From Aliibacillus thermotolerans (GTDB lineage Bacteria > Bacillota > Bacilli > Bacillales > Marinococcaceae): a stretch of DNA of 38,356 nucleotides. The notes beneath the pieces are model-generated. The model saw nothing but the letters and a program-made list of their open reading frames with translations. It was not told where the DNA came from and made no database searches. Location: positions 1 to 38,356 of the forward strand of contig NZ_WKJG01000032.1 in NCBI RefSeq assembly GCF_027853235.1, in the 5' to 3' direction. The position numbers and the translations under genes are program-made. This document shows, piece by piece, positions 1 to 7,412 of this stretch; position 1 is the stretch's first letter; every line of letters begins with the position of its first letter.

Positions 1-218
1 CTGTATCACCTTTGGCAGAAAGGACTTTGTTTTGTTCAGCAAACTCATCCAGTGATACCTAGCCTTGTATGAAGTTCGTGTTCCTCGGACCGGAAGTTTG
101 CCGCCCGCTTCCTTCAGATTCCGCGTCGCCACGGACACCCTTGCGTTAAGCTAACCACTACTTCTGCCTCCGTGGCTCGGGACTTGCACCCTATAGACTA
201 CACCCATGCCGGGCGCAC
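1..218 (-). mobile_element. Group II intron (class IIC-like), 5' part, runs off the window
   Basis: Read on the minus strand the segment starts GTGCGCCCGGCATGGGTG, the GUGYG 5' start of group II introns. It continues with the domain I sequence I know from the Oceanobacillus iheyensis group IIC ribozyme, including the stretches around GGGTGTCCGTGGCGAC, GGAATCTGAAGGAAGCGG and GAGGAACACGAACTTCAT. The 5' splice boundary is placed between 219 and 218. The rest, domains II-VI and any intron-encoded reverse transcriptase, lies outside the window beyond position 1. The immediately upstream exon is a terminator-like hairpin, which is the known target preference of class IIC introns. The class is inferred from remembered similarity and insertion site, not from a fold. 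Confidence 0.88.
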
Positions 219-222
219 TGAT

Positions 223-259
223 AAAACAGATTGCATGAAGCGTTCATGCAACCTGTTTT
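223..259 (-). terminator. Terminator-like hairpin, 5' exon of the intron
   Basis: Arms AAAACAG-A-TTGCATGAA and TTCATGCAA-C-CTGTTTT pair over 16 bp with a single A/C mismatch around a 3-nt loop. On the minus strand it ends in a short T-run followed by ATCA and then the intron. It lies about 135 bp downstream of the AraC-type gene, whose transcript it could end. The near-symmetric arms with A- and T-tails would let it work in both directions. Confidence 0.7.
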
Positions 260-396
260 ACTCTTTTTGAAGCAGAATGAACCCCATGAATTCATTCCAG
301 TAGCTTTCAATTAGAGATGTCATAAGACGGTTATAAGAGGTTTTCAAGATATTGGTTCCAGCCCCGTTTTGATGGAGAAACAACTAGAATGCTCCT

Positions 397-1269
397 TTAA
401 ACTTCTCCTTTCTTCTTCACAGCAACCCAAATTTCACTATACACATTACTTCTATCTGATAAATCTCCCGTAAATGAAATCTCTGGAGCTTCTACTAATT
501 CGTAATCGGAAGATGGAAGCCACTCCGAGACGATTTTCCCCCAGGTCTCTTGCATAACTTTTGGAAATTCACCTTGTGAAGAAAAAATTGCCCAAGTTAA
601 TGCTGGAACTTCTACGACATCGAACGCCTCAAAATCTGACTCTTTTGTCGTCAAGACGCCAATCATATGATCGAGACTGCCTTTTTCCTCCATACGCCCT
701 TCATCAAAATTGTAGGATGCATTCACCACTTGTTTTGGCTCCATGTTTGCATAACTATGCAATTGATTCCTCTGTTCCGATGTGATACTTTTAGCTAACT
801 TGATAATTTCGTCGCTTTCTCCTTCAAATTGAATGGGAACCCTTTTACTCACCCCGACAATCTGAAACGCTTCTTTGTTCTCAATTCTATAATCCATCTG
901 TATTCCTCCTTGAATCGTTAATTGGAAGGAAAGTTTTGGGAATGCTTTCAGCGTGTTACTTTTTTTTACTTCTGAAGGACTGATTCCCGACCATTCTCGA
1001 AATGCACGGGAAAATCCATCCACTGATTCATACCCGTATTTAAAGGCTGTTTCCGTCACTGTCATTCCTTCATGAAGCAGATCAAAAGTAGCGTTCGATA
1101 ACTTCCGAAGACGAATATATTCCCCTAATGTCATCCCAGCAAGATATGAAAATATTCTTCGGAAATGATAAATAGAAGTTCCTGTTATTTTTTCCAGTTC
1201 TTTTTCATCAATTTCATTATTCAAATGTAATTCGATATAATACAACGCCTCGTTCATCCTTTGAAGCAT
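397..1269 (-). CDS. AraC-family regulator with GyrI-like effector-binding domain
   Basis: This 290-residue protein has an N-terminal AraC DNA-binding domain (about residues 8-105). Its two helix-turn-helix segments are near 22-41 and 71-90, the second with the usual FKYGYESVDGFSRAF-type pattern. From about residue 125 (MDYRIE) there is a GyrI-like/AraC effector-binding domain ending in SEIWVAVKK. The order HTH then GyrI-like is typical of Rob/YdeE-type one-component regulators that bind hydrophobic small molecules. The ATG has a strong AAGGAGGA site 6-7 bp upstream. It is divergent from the hydrolase gene at 1403, so it may control that gene or itself from the shared 133-bp gap. A paralogue of the same architecture lies at 22003-22866. 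The ligand is unknown. Confidence 0.88.
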   Translation of the reverse strand: MLQRMNEALYYIELHLNNEIDEKELEKITGTSIYHFRRIFSYLAGMTLGEYIRLRKLSNATFDLLHEGMTVTETAFKYGYESVDGFSRAFREWSGISPSEVKKSNTLKAFPKLSFQLTIQGGIQMDYRIENKEAFQIVGVSKRVPIQFEGESDEIIKLAKSITSEQRNQLHSYANMEPKQVVNASYNFDEGRMEEKGSLDHMIGVLTTKESDFEAFDVVEVPALTWAIFSSQGEFPKVMQETWGKIVSEWLPSSDYELVEAPEISFTGDLSDRSNVYSEIWVAVKKKGEV

Positions 1270-1402
1270 CCCTTGTCCTCCTTCATGTCCTCATTATAAA
1301 CACGTCAAAAACATGGTACCCTATAAAAAAGAAACGGTTTTTATCGGATGAAATGATCATATAAAATCAAATGGAGATCAATCGAAAGGAGTACAAAGCG
1401 GT

Positions 1403-2458
1403 TTGACTTTAAAAAAAATATATGTTCGATTGTTACAATTCTTAAGTCTATTATTGTTTATTTTTCTCATGTCAACCAAGTCATTTAGCATATTTGCAGT
1501 CATCTATTCCCTCATCGCAGTCCTTTTTATTGGACAGGTGTGGCTATCTAAAAATACGCTCACGACAAAAATCATGTTTTCTATCATTTACATACTTATC
1601 ATGGCAGCACAGCACGTATTGAATGTATTTTTTGTATTTTCAGGGGTTCAAACTGGAATTCTATTTCTATTTAAAAAATTTATTGCCATTCTCACGATGT
1701 TCGTTCCATTTTTTGTATTGTATTTAAACTATTTGTACAAACTGCAATATCAGTTTTCCCATTCTTTCAAAGATGCGTCGGTCATCAGTTTTGAAATGAT
1801 TAAAGAATTCCATCGCCGGGGCAACACATTTAAAAACAAAGTGATAAAAAGTAAAAATACTTTATCCAAAGATAATGTACATGAAATTTTACAAGATATC
1901 CCTAGACATAGTTACACGAAATACATCAACAAAAACACTTTAACAGAAGAATATTTTGAGGAATGCGAAAAAAGTTTGAACGACGAGCATTTATATATTG
2001 TCATTTCAAGTACCGGAAGTCCTGCCAGTGAACTTATTTCATTGTTTACGAATAAAGCATATAATCACGTATCATTAAGTTTTGATCGAGACTTAAAAAC
2101 AATTATTAGTTATAACGGCGGGGAAAATGTCTCTCCTCCGGGATTAAATGTGGAACAGTTGGAATTCTTTAATAAAAAGGATGATGCCTCCATTTTAGTT
2201 TATAAAATTGCCGCTCCAAAAGAGAAAAAACAGCTTGCCATTGATAAAATTAGAGAAATTAACGAAACAGGTAGTGCCTATAACCTTGTTGGACTTGTAT
2301 CGAAAGTTTCCCTCCGGCCGAACATTATGTTTTGTTCCCAGTTTGTTTATAACATTTTACAGGTTGCCGGACTCGCATATTTTCAAAGTCCCGCCACAAA
2401 AATAAAACCAACAGACTTGGTAGAAAAAGATTATTATAGAAAACTTCAATTCTGTTGA
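1403..2458 (+). CDS. Membrane-anchored permuted papain-like (YiiX/NlpC-P60-type) hydrolase
   Basis: The protein has 351 residues, starting at TTG with AAAGGAG 11 bp upstream. The first about 115 residues form four or five hydrophobic membrane segments. A charged linker follows, then a C-terminal domain from about residue 195. That domain has the circularly permuted papain/NlpC-P60 pattern: a histidine motif (YNHVSLSFD) precedes the cysteine motif (FCSQFVYNIL). Members of this fold cleave amide or ester bonds in peptidoglycan peptides or lipids; the substrate here is unknown. The C-terminal domain is clearly related to the soluble protein at 5931-6509 (shared pattern LFTxKxYNHxS and FCSQFV). 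It converges on the histidine kinase gene across a shared terminator. The fold assignment is good, the function is inferred. Confidence 0.75.
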   Translation: MTLKKIYVRLLQFLSLLLFIFLMSTKSFSIFAVIYSLIAVLFIGQVWLSKNTLTTKIMFSIIYILIMAAQHVLNVFFVFSGVQTGILFLFKKFIAILTMFVPFFVLYLNYLYKLQYQFSHSFKDASVISFEMIKEFHRRGNTFKNKVIKSKNTLSKDNVHEILQDIPRHSYTKYINKNTLTEEYFEECEKSLNDEHLYIVISSTGSPASELISLFTNKAYNHVSLSFDRDLKTIISYNGGENVSPPGLNVEQLEFFNKKDDASILVYKIAAPKEKKQLAIDKIREINETGSAYNLVGLVSKVSLRPNIMFCSQFVYNILQVAGLAYFQSPATKIKPTDLVEKDYYRKLQFC

Positions 2459-2490
2459 AATCAAATTTAATAAATTATGAGTGCAAATTT

Positions 2491-2527
2491 AAAAGACTTG
2501 TTGCAATGACGACACAACAAGTCTTTT
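2491..2527. terminator. Bidirectional Rho-independent terminator
   Basis: Perfect 13-bp arms AAAAGACTTGTTG and CAACAAGTCTTTT are separated by 11 nt, with A- and T-runs giving U-tracts on both strands. It sits between the convergent hydrolase (ends 2458) and histidine kinase genes and overlaps the kinase stop codon. Confidence 0.9.
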
Positions 2528-3443
2528 ACTGTGATTTCACTGTTTTCCATTCACATACAATGGATAGTTGACCATCTTTTAGATCACCTGTAATGGTTCC
2601 GTTCATTTTTTCCATCAAGCTCTTTACAATCGACAAGCCTAATCCCGAACTTTTGCCCGAACGAGATAAGTCTGCCATAAAAAAACGGTCAAACATGCGC
2701 TCTACATCTTGTTCCGTTAACGAAAATGCATCGTTTTTTACGATCAATTGAACCGTGCTTTCTTCTTCGTTAAGCTTAATCATGATATTTCCATCGGAGT
2801 GGGTAAGTGCATTAGACAGCAAATTTTCAATCACGCGTATGACCGCTGATTCATCAGCAAAAATAAATACATCGTTTTCAGATAGATGAATCGTTGGTTC
2901 TAGATGTTTTTCTTGAAAAAGGTCGTAAAAGCTCATTAACACGTCTACTGTTATTTTTTTCAAATTGATTCGTTCCGATTCCAATGTATAATCAACGGAT
3001 TCTATCATACTTAGTTCAAAGAAATCATTTAACAATCTCTCCAACCTTTTCGCCCGTTCACTTGCAGTGGTTAGTAAGTCTTTTCTCTCTCTATCTGTCA
3101 CGTCATCATTATTCGCCATTTGAATATACCCAATAATGGAAGTTAGCGGGGTTCTTAAGTCATGGGACATATTCGCAATTGCTTTTTTCTGTTCATTTTC
3201 AAAATGGAGTCTCTTTCTATTTTCCGCGACATGTAAATCGATCAGTGTATTCAATTCTTGACCTAGTTTTTCCATCTCTTGATCGAAAAGAGTCATATCA
3301 ATTTTTTTATTTGTTTTCCGATCGTTATAATTTTGCAGTTGTTTCGTTATTTTTTTCACTTCTTTTTTTAGAGCAATGAAGCGAGTAAGTAAAAAGATTG
3401 TCACGAATAATAAAATAATTGCTAAGAGTAACATGGGCTTCAC
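2526..3443 (-). CDS. Sensor histidine kinase of a BcrRS/LanRK-like resistance module
   Basis: A 305-residue kinase with one N-terminal membrane segment (about 3-24) and no extracellular sensor domain. A coiled linker leads to the HisKA phosphorylation site (NMSHDLRTPLTS, His94), then HATPase_c with N-box (IENLLSNALTHS), F-box (FDRFF) and G2-box (SGLGLSIV). The G1 box lacks the usual D-x-G (KNDAF at 236-240), as I recall for several antibiotic-peptide-type kinases. It is the last gene of a minus-strand operon: hydrolase, response regulator, ATPase, permease, kinase. With no sensor domain, sensing probably occurs through the transporter, as in Bce-type systems (inference). The GTG at 3443 is the longest start; the ATG at 3434 is better spaced from GGGTG. 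Confidence 0.88.
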   Translation of the reverse strand: MKPMLLLAIILLFVTIFLLTRFIALKKEVKKITKQLQNYNDRKTNKKIDMTLFDQEMEKLGQELNTLIDLHVAENRKRLHFENEQKKAIANMSHDLRTPLTSIIGYIQMANNDDVTDRERKDLLTTASERAKRLERLLNDFFELSMIESVDYTLESERINLKKITVDVLMSFYDLFQEKHLEPTIHLSENDVFIFADESAVIRVIENLLSNALTHSDGNIMIKLNEEESTVQLIVKNDAFSLTEQDVERMFDRFFMADLSRSGKSSGLGLSIVKSLMEKMNGTITGDLKDGQLSIVCEWKTVKSQ

Positions 3444-3458
3444 CCGTTTACGTCAAAG

Positions 3459-4226
3459 TTATTTAATTTCCTTTCTATTAAAAACAAGGATTCCACACAA
3501 GGATATCATCATGCATGATAGGACTCCAATTATTATGGACTTCATGATTTCGCCGTTTGTCATTGTCAACTGAAACACTTCGGTAAACTGATAAAATATT
3601 GTATTTTCATATACCATTTCAAGAAAAAATGGTTTAGATAGTTTTTCCACAGCAAACATTGCAATGGTAAACAGGATGGATAAAATGATTGTTTTCCCTT
3701 GATCGCCCGTAATAATGGCTAATAACATAATAATCGATGCAAAGGCTAAAAATTGAAGTGTAAATAAACCGTAAGCCCTTCCTAAATACATGGCATGAGT
3801 AAGACTCAATCCATCTCCTTGCCCAAATAAAATGGCGATAATAATAGCTGTTATGACTGGAATAAGTACCGTAACAATAATCGAACCTAGTGAAAAGACA
3901 AGAAGCTTCGCAATGAAAATGTGAGACCTTTTATGACCACTGATGATTTGATTTCTGATGACTCCACTGTTTGAAAACTCGATGGAAATAAAAAATCCTG
4001 CAAGGGTGCTGACGATTAAATTAAAAAATAGCGGGACTGTAAAAGTGGATAAAGCATCTAGTTCACTTAATCCGGCACGGTCAAATACAGTCCCATGCAT
4101 TTGCCACCAGTCAATGATAACGAGATAATGCAGGAATGTACTTAAGCCTGCGACAGTTGCAATGAGTGCCCAAAATGTTCTATTCCGTTGTAATTTAAAC
4201 ATTTCCGCTTTGATAAGATTAGTCAT
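3459..4226 (-). CDS. ABC-2-type transporter permease (lantibiotic/bacitracin immunity-like)
   Basis: A polytopic membrane protein of about 255 residues with six predicted membrane segments and the LIKAEMFKLQRNRTFWAL-type N-terminus seen in BcrB/LanE/LanG permeases. The ATG at 4226 was chosen because GGGGG lies 8 bp upstream; a GTG at 4235 is possible. It overlaps the ATPase gene by 8 bp, implying translational coupling, and is followed 15 bp later by the kinase. Together with the ATPase it should form a pump or immunity transporter for a membrane-active compound. The substrate cannot be read from sequence. Confidence 0.85.
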   Translation of the reverse strand: MTNLIKAEMFKLQRNRTFWALIATVAGLSTFLHYLVIIDWWQMHGTVFDRAGLSELDALSTFTVPLFFNLIVSTLAGFFISIEFSNSGVIRNQIISGHKRSHIFIAKLLVFSLGSIIVTVLIPVITAIIIAILFGQGDGLSLTHAMYLGRAYGLFTLQFLAFASIIMLLAIITGDQGKTIILSILFTIAMFAVEKLSKPFFLEMVYENTIFYQFTEVFQLTMTNGEIMKSIIIGVLSCMMISLCGILVFNRKEIK

Positions 4227-5151
4227 TCTCTTCACCCCCTACTAGCTTTGAAAAATAGCTTTCAAGACTGTCCCCATTTTGTGAGAGATGGAGAATGGTC
4301 AGTCCGTGGTTCGTTAGTGCACGTGAGACGGTACGGACATCATCGAGGTAATTGTAAAGTTTCAGAGTACCGTCTTGCATCACTTCAAAATCAGTCGTCG
4401 ATAATTGCTGTTCCAATACAGTTGCACCCATCGTCGGATTGTCTACCTTGATTCGCAAATGTTGTCTGCATTTTTCATCCAACTCTGTTGTGGTCAGTTC
4501 CTCTATGAGCTGTCCTTGATGGATGATCCCAAAATTCGTTGCGAGTTGATGGAGTTCGCTTAATATATGGCTTGAGATTAAAACAGTCACTCCTTTTTCA
4601 CGATTTAATCTTTTGATTAATTCCCTCATCTCAACAATTCCCATTGGATCCAATCCATTTGTCGGCTCATCAAGAATTAAAAATTCCGGATCACTTAATA
4701 AAGCAATCGCTAATCCTAGTCTTTGCTTCATCCCGAGGGAAAAGTTTTTCACTTTTTTCTTTCCTGTATCCATCAGACTAACCAATTCAAGTGTTTTATC
4801 AATACATTCTCTCCCGGGAATCCCTTTTTGTAAGCGATGAACCTCTAAGTTTTCATAAGCGCTCATGTTTGGGAAGAGAGCAGGTTGTTCGATAATGGCA
4901 CCCATCCTTTTTTGTGCGTCAATGGCTACATTCGGTTGAATTTTTCCAAATAGTTCGATCGATCCACCTGACGGAAAAGCTAGTCCCGTAATTAACCGAA
5001 GCATCGTTGATTTCCCAGCACCGTTTCGACCGATTAATCCGTAAATTTCACCTCGTTTTATCGAAACATTTACGTTGTTAAGGGCAATATCCTTTTTATA
5101 TTTTTTTGTAAGATGATTTGTTCGTAACACATAATCATTCATTTGTTTCAT
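4219..5151 (-). CDS. ABC transporter ATP-binding protein (BcrA/LanF-like)
   Basis: About 310 residues. Walker A GRNGAGKST is near residue 45, the signature is FSLGMKQR, and Walker B with D-loop is LILDEPTNGLDP, followed by the switch histidine region ISSHIL. The C-terminal about 90-residue extension is typical of BcrA/DrrA-type drug-export ATPases. The AGGGAGG site is only 2 nt from the first ATG but 11 nt from the in-frame ATG at 5142, so the shorter form (307 residues) is the likelier product. The 69-bp gap to the response-regulator gene holds a four-copy CTTAAG array and a -10-like hexamer. The ATPase, permease and kinase can therefore probably be transcribed from an internal induced promoter. 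Confidence 0.9.
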   Translation of the reverse strand: MKQMNDYVLRTNHLTKKYKKDIALNNVNVSIKRGEIYGLIGRNGAGKSTMLRLITGLAFPSGGSIELFGKIQPNVAIDAQKRMGAIIEQPALFPNMSAYENLEVHRLQKGIPGRECIDKTLELVSLMDTGKKKVKNFSLGMKQRLGLAIALLSDPEFLILDEPTNGLDPMGIVEMRELIKRLNREKGVTVLISSHILSELHQLATNFGIIHQGQLIEELTTTELDEKCRQHLRIKVDNPTMGATVLEQQLSTTDFEVMQDGTLKLYNYLDDVRTVSRALTNHGLTILHLSQNGDSLESYFSKLVGGEEND

Positions 5152-5168
5152 CGCCTCCCTTCAACATT

Positions 5169-5224
5169 AGTATCGTCGTTGAAACATAAGAAAGGCTTAA
5201 GACAAACCTTAAGAAAAACTTAAG
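5169..5224 (-). promoter_or_regulatory. Response-regulator operator array and promoter, ABC operon
   Basis: Four hexamers on the plus strand, CATAAG (5185), CTTAAG (5196), CTTAAG (5208) and CTTAAG (5219), start at intervals of 11, 12 and 11 bp, one helical turn apart as for OmpR/PhoP-type regulators. Reading towards the ATPase gene (minus strand), a -10-like GATACT (5169-5174) lies exactly 10 bp beyond the last repeat, so the array covers the -35 position. The same layout recurs at 6548-6603. Assignment to the adjacent response regulator is inference. Confidence 0.75.
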
Positions 5225-5915
5225 ATTTCATGCGATAACCCATTCCCCAGATCGTTTCAATATATTCTTCGTTTGGATTTGCTTTCGCAAGCTTATTTCG
5301 TAAGTTACTCACATGCACATTCACCGTATTGTCATCCCCGTGATAAATCTCCCCCCAAACACTTTCGAACAGATTCGCTTTGGAAAAAATTTTTTTCGGA
5401 GAAGTCATTAAAAGGGTTAGAATTTTGTATTCTCGAACAGTTAACGCAATTTCTTCGCCATTGACGTGAACGGTTTTCGTTTCCAAATCAAGATGAATAT
5501 CTTTATGCGTGAGCACTTTTTTATGGGCGATATTCGACTCTTTGTATCTACGTAATACCGAATCAATGCGTGCCGATACTTCATCCACATCAAATGGTTT
5601 GGAAATAAAATCATCTGCTCCTGAGCGCAAACTATGAATTTTTGTTTCCTTTTCATTTTTGGCTGAAATAATGATCACAGGAATTGTTCCTTGTTCTCTT
5701 ATTTTGGCAAGAATTTTTTCCCCATTCATCCCCGGAAGCATGAGATCGAGCAAAACCAAGTCATACTTCTGTTTCTCTAAATAAATGAGAGCTTCTGTGC
5801 CAGAATAGGCAGGCTGTGGTTTGTAATTACTTTTTTTTATAATTTTGCATAGCAATTTGTTAATGTCATCATCGTCTTCCACGACTAAAATACGAATGGT
5901 CTCATCCACTTTCAT
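5220..5915 (-). CDS. OmpR/PhoB-family response regulator
   Basis: 231 residues. The receiver domain has acidic cluster EDDDD (13-17), phospho-acceptor Asp57 in LVLLDLMLPG and conserved Lys106 (SKPFD). The C-terminal winged helix (about 135-230) ends in the family pattern ETIWGMGYRM. It lies 15 bp after the soluble hydrolase gene and upstream of the ATPase, permease and kinase genes, so it is the cognate partner of the kinase at 2526. Two CTTAAG arrays with identical spacing, one before the hydrolase gene and one right after this gene, are the obvious candidate binding sites and imply autoregulation. Confidence 0.92.
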   Translation of the reverse strand: MKVDETIRILVVEDDDDINKLLCKIIKKSNYKPQPAYSGTEALIYLEKQKYDLVLLDLMLPGMNGEKILAKIREQGTIPVIIISAKNEKETKIHSLRSGADDFISKPFDVDEVSARIDSVLRRYKESNIAHKKVLTHKDIHLDLETKTVHVNGEEIALTVREYKILTLLMTSPKKIFSKANLFESVWGEIYHGDDNTVNVHVSNLRNKLAKANPNEEYIETIWGMGYRMKS

Positions 5916-5930
5916 CCCTCCTGTTTCTGC

Positions 5931-6509
5931 TTATACATTTTCCACTGGAAGGAAAACCGGAGAAGAAAAATCATCCGATTTCTTTTGATGGGGATAATCC
6001 TTCAATTTCCCTTCATACTCCAGTCTCCATGCAGCGTCTTCCAGTAAGTCAAACGGTGCCACAAGAGATAATGGCTTCTCGAATTCCATGATGTCACATT
6101 CCATTAAGACGGTGGCTACAAATTGTGAACAGAAAAATGCTTTTTCCCTTGTTATCGGCTTATTTAATATAAATCCAAACAAACCTAAGAAATGATAGCG
6201 GTAGTTTTTCTCCTCTTCTTCTATGTTTCGTATGAAACGTTTCATTTGTTCCAATTGACTCTCTGTTACAGGGAGCGAATAAATCGCACAATCTGCATGT
6301 TGAAAAAATCGTTGCTCCACGTCTTCTTTTACAAATCCTCCTTGTACCGGATTATGAACCTTTTTCCTGCCGAAACTATACACGTTTAATAATTCAGCGT
6401 CGAGAGCAATCGACGCATGATTGTATCGCTTTTTTGTAAATAGCTTTATTAACTTTGTAAACAATGTACCCGTATCTGTCAAAAGAAGATATATCTTTTT
6501 ATTTATCAT
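5931..6509 (-). CDS. Small permuted papain-like (YiiX/NlpC-P60-type) hydrolase
   Basis: About 192 residues and no signal peptide evident. A histidine motif (YNHASIALD, His near residue 33) precedes a cysteine motif (FFCSQFVATVL, Cys near 127), the order of circularly permuted NlpC/P60 amidases of the YiiX type. Three ATGs stand in a row; the third (6509) is best spaced from AGAGG. It is the first gene of the operon that includes the response regulator, ABC pump and kinase, behind a probable response-regulator operator. It shares the fold and motif surroundings with the membrane-anchored protein at 1403-2458. The substrate is unknown; a role in modifying envelope or lipid during peptide stress is inference. 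Confidence 0.72.
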   Translation of the reverse strand: MINKKIYLLLTDTGTLFTKLIKLFTKKRYNHASIALDAELLNVYSFGRKKVHNPVQGGFVKEDVEQRFFQHADCAIYSLPVTESQLEQMKRFIRNIEEEEKNYRYHFLGLFGFILNKPITREKAFFCSQFVATVLMECDIMEFEKPLSLVAPFDLLEDAAWRLEYEGKLKDYPHQKKSDDFSSPVFLPVENV

Positions 6510-6547
6510 CATCATACCTCTTCTTCTTGGAAAAAATTTATATGTTC

Positions 6548-6603
6548 AATATACAAATGAATACATAAGAAACACTTAATTGATTACTTAAGAAAACATT
6601 AAG
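6548..6603 (-). promoter_or_regulatory. Response-regulator operator array and promoter, hydrolase-led operon
   Basis: Plus-strand hexamers CATAAG (6564), CTTAAT (6575), CTTAAG (6587) and ATTAAG (6598) have start intervals of 11, 12 and 11 bp, the same as the array at 5185-5224. On the minus strand TATATT (6548-6553) serves as -10, again exactly 10 bp beyond the last hexamer. This predicts activation of the whole operon by its own response regulator. Confidence 0.75.
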
Positions 6604-6616
6604 TTTGGAAAGAAAG

Positions 6617-6663
6617 AAAATAATATGTCGACATTATTTTTCACCTGTAATATATTTATTACA
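6617..6663 (+). promoter_or_regulatory. Two inverted repeats, probable operators of the 6703 operon
   Basis: TGTAATATATTTATTACA (6646-6663) is a perfect 7-bp inverted repeat with a 4-bp centre. Just upstream, 6617-6640 holds AAAATAAT(AT)GTC facing GACATTATTTT. Both lie within 90 bp of the GTG at 6703. The second gene of the operon is an ArsR-like repressor, and such repressors usually bind AT-rich dyads at their own promoter. Which dyad it uses is unknown. Confidence 0.55.
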
Positions 6664-6702
6664 CATGATAGTTATTCATTTAAAGAAAGGAGTACAAAAT
6701 AA

Positions 6703-7086
6703 GTGGGGATAAAATTCATAAAAGTATCTGTGATTTATTTTTTGATTGGGATTAGTTTAGGTATCTATATGGGATTTGCAGATAAGTTTCAATTTACTTC
6801 AGCTCACACGCATATTAATTTACTCGGATGGGTATCCCTTGCCATATCAGGAGTCATTTATCATCTCTTCCCTTACGCAGGTGAAAACACATTAGCGAAA
6901 GTTCACTTTTGGCTGATGATGATCGGTGTGCCACTGCTTACATTTGCGATGATATTATTCGGATTAGGTGAAATTGGGATTGGAGGACCAATGAGTGGAA
7001 TTGGTGGGATTCTCATCCTAATAGGTGTCGTTCTATTCGTTTTTAACGTGTTGAAAAATGTGCAAGTAAAGGCTACCGAGTCATGA
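6703..7086 (+). CDS. Small four-helix membrane protein resembling a cytochrome oxidase subunit I fragment
   Basis: 127 residues, GTG start with AAAGGAG about 10 bp upstream. There are four membrane segments. The motif SAHTHINLLGW (about 33-43) and a further histidine in SGVIYHLFP resemble the haem-ligand regions of CcoN/NorB-type subunits. Single-domain proteins with this motif are common in Bacillaceae next to ArsR-like regulators. The family lacks most of the oxidase and its role is not established, though haem binding is possible. Its stop overlaps the start of the regulator gene (ATGA), so the two are coupled. Confidence 0.75.
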   Translation: MGIKFIKVSVIYFLIGISLGIYMGFADKFQFTSAHTHINLLGWVSLAISGVIYHLFPYAGENTLAKVHFWLMMIGVPLLTFAMILFGLGEIGIGGPMSGIGGILILIGVVLFVFNVLKNVQVKATES

Positions 7087-7412
7087 AAGAACCAATGAAT
7101 GGGGATGAGCTTCTTGCCTTATTCGAAGCATTGGCGAATCCACATCGTTTGAGAATTATCTCTATATTGACCAATGGCAGGCAATACGTCAGTCAACTTG
7201 CGAGAGAAGCTGAAATGAGCCGTCCTCTTCTTTACATGCACCTGCAAAAATTAGAAAAAGCCGGGATGGTAAAAACAGAAATGGAAGTTTCAGAGGACGG
7301 TAAAGCAATGAAATATTATGAACTGGAACCTTTTGATTTCCATATTACGCAGGACTTCATTAAAGAAGCGGTAAAAACGTTAACAATCAAAAAGAAAGAA
7401 GGAAAAGAATGA
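7083..7412 (+). CDS. ArsR-family winged-helix transcriptional regulator
   Basis: 109 residues. A typical ArsR-type winged helix covers about residues 8-95: LFEALANPHRLRIISIL, then the recognition region YVSQLAREAEMSRPLLYMHLQKLEKAG. No cysteine pair or other metal-binding cluster is visible, so a metal sensor of the classical ArsR type is unlikely. It overlaps both neighbours by 4 bp (ATGA) in a three-gene operon. The dyads at 6617-6663 are candidate operators for autoregulation. Confidence 0.85.
   Translation: MKEPMNGDELLALFEALANPHRLRIISILTNGRQYVSQLAREAEMSRPLLYMHLQKLEKAGMVKTEMEVSEDGKAMKYYELEPFDFHITQDFIKEAVKTLTIKKKEGKE

Noticed and set aside
1270-1402. CTTAAG-type operator before the membrane-anchored hydrolase
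   Set aside because: No CTTAAG-like hexamer array is present between the AraC gene and 1403, so that hydrolase is probably not under the same response regulator.
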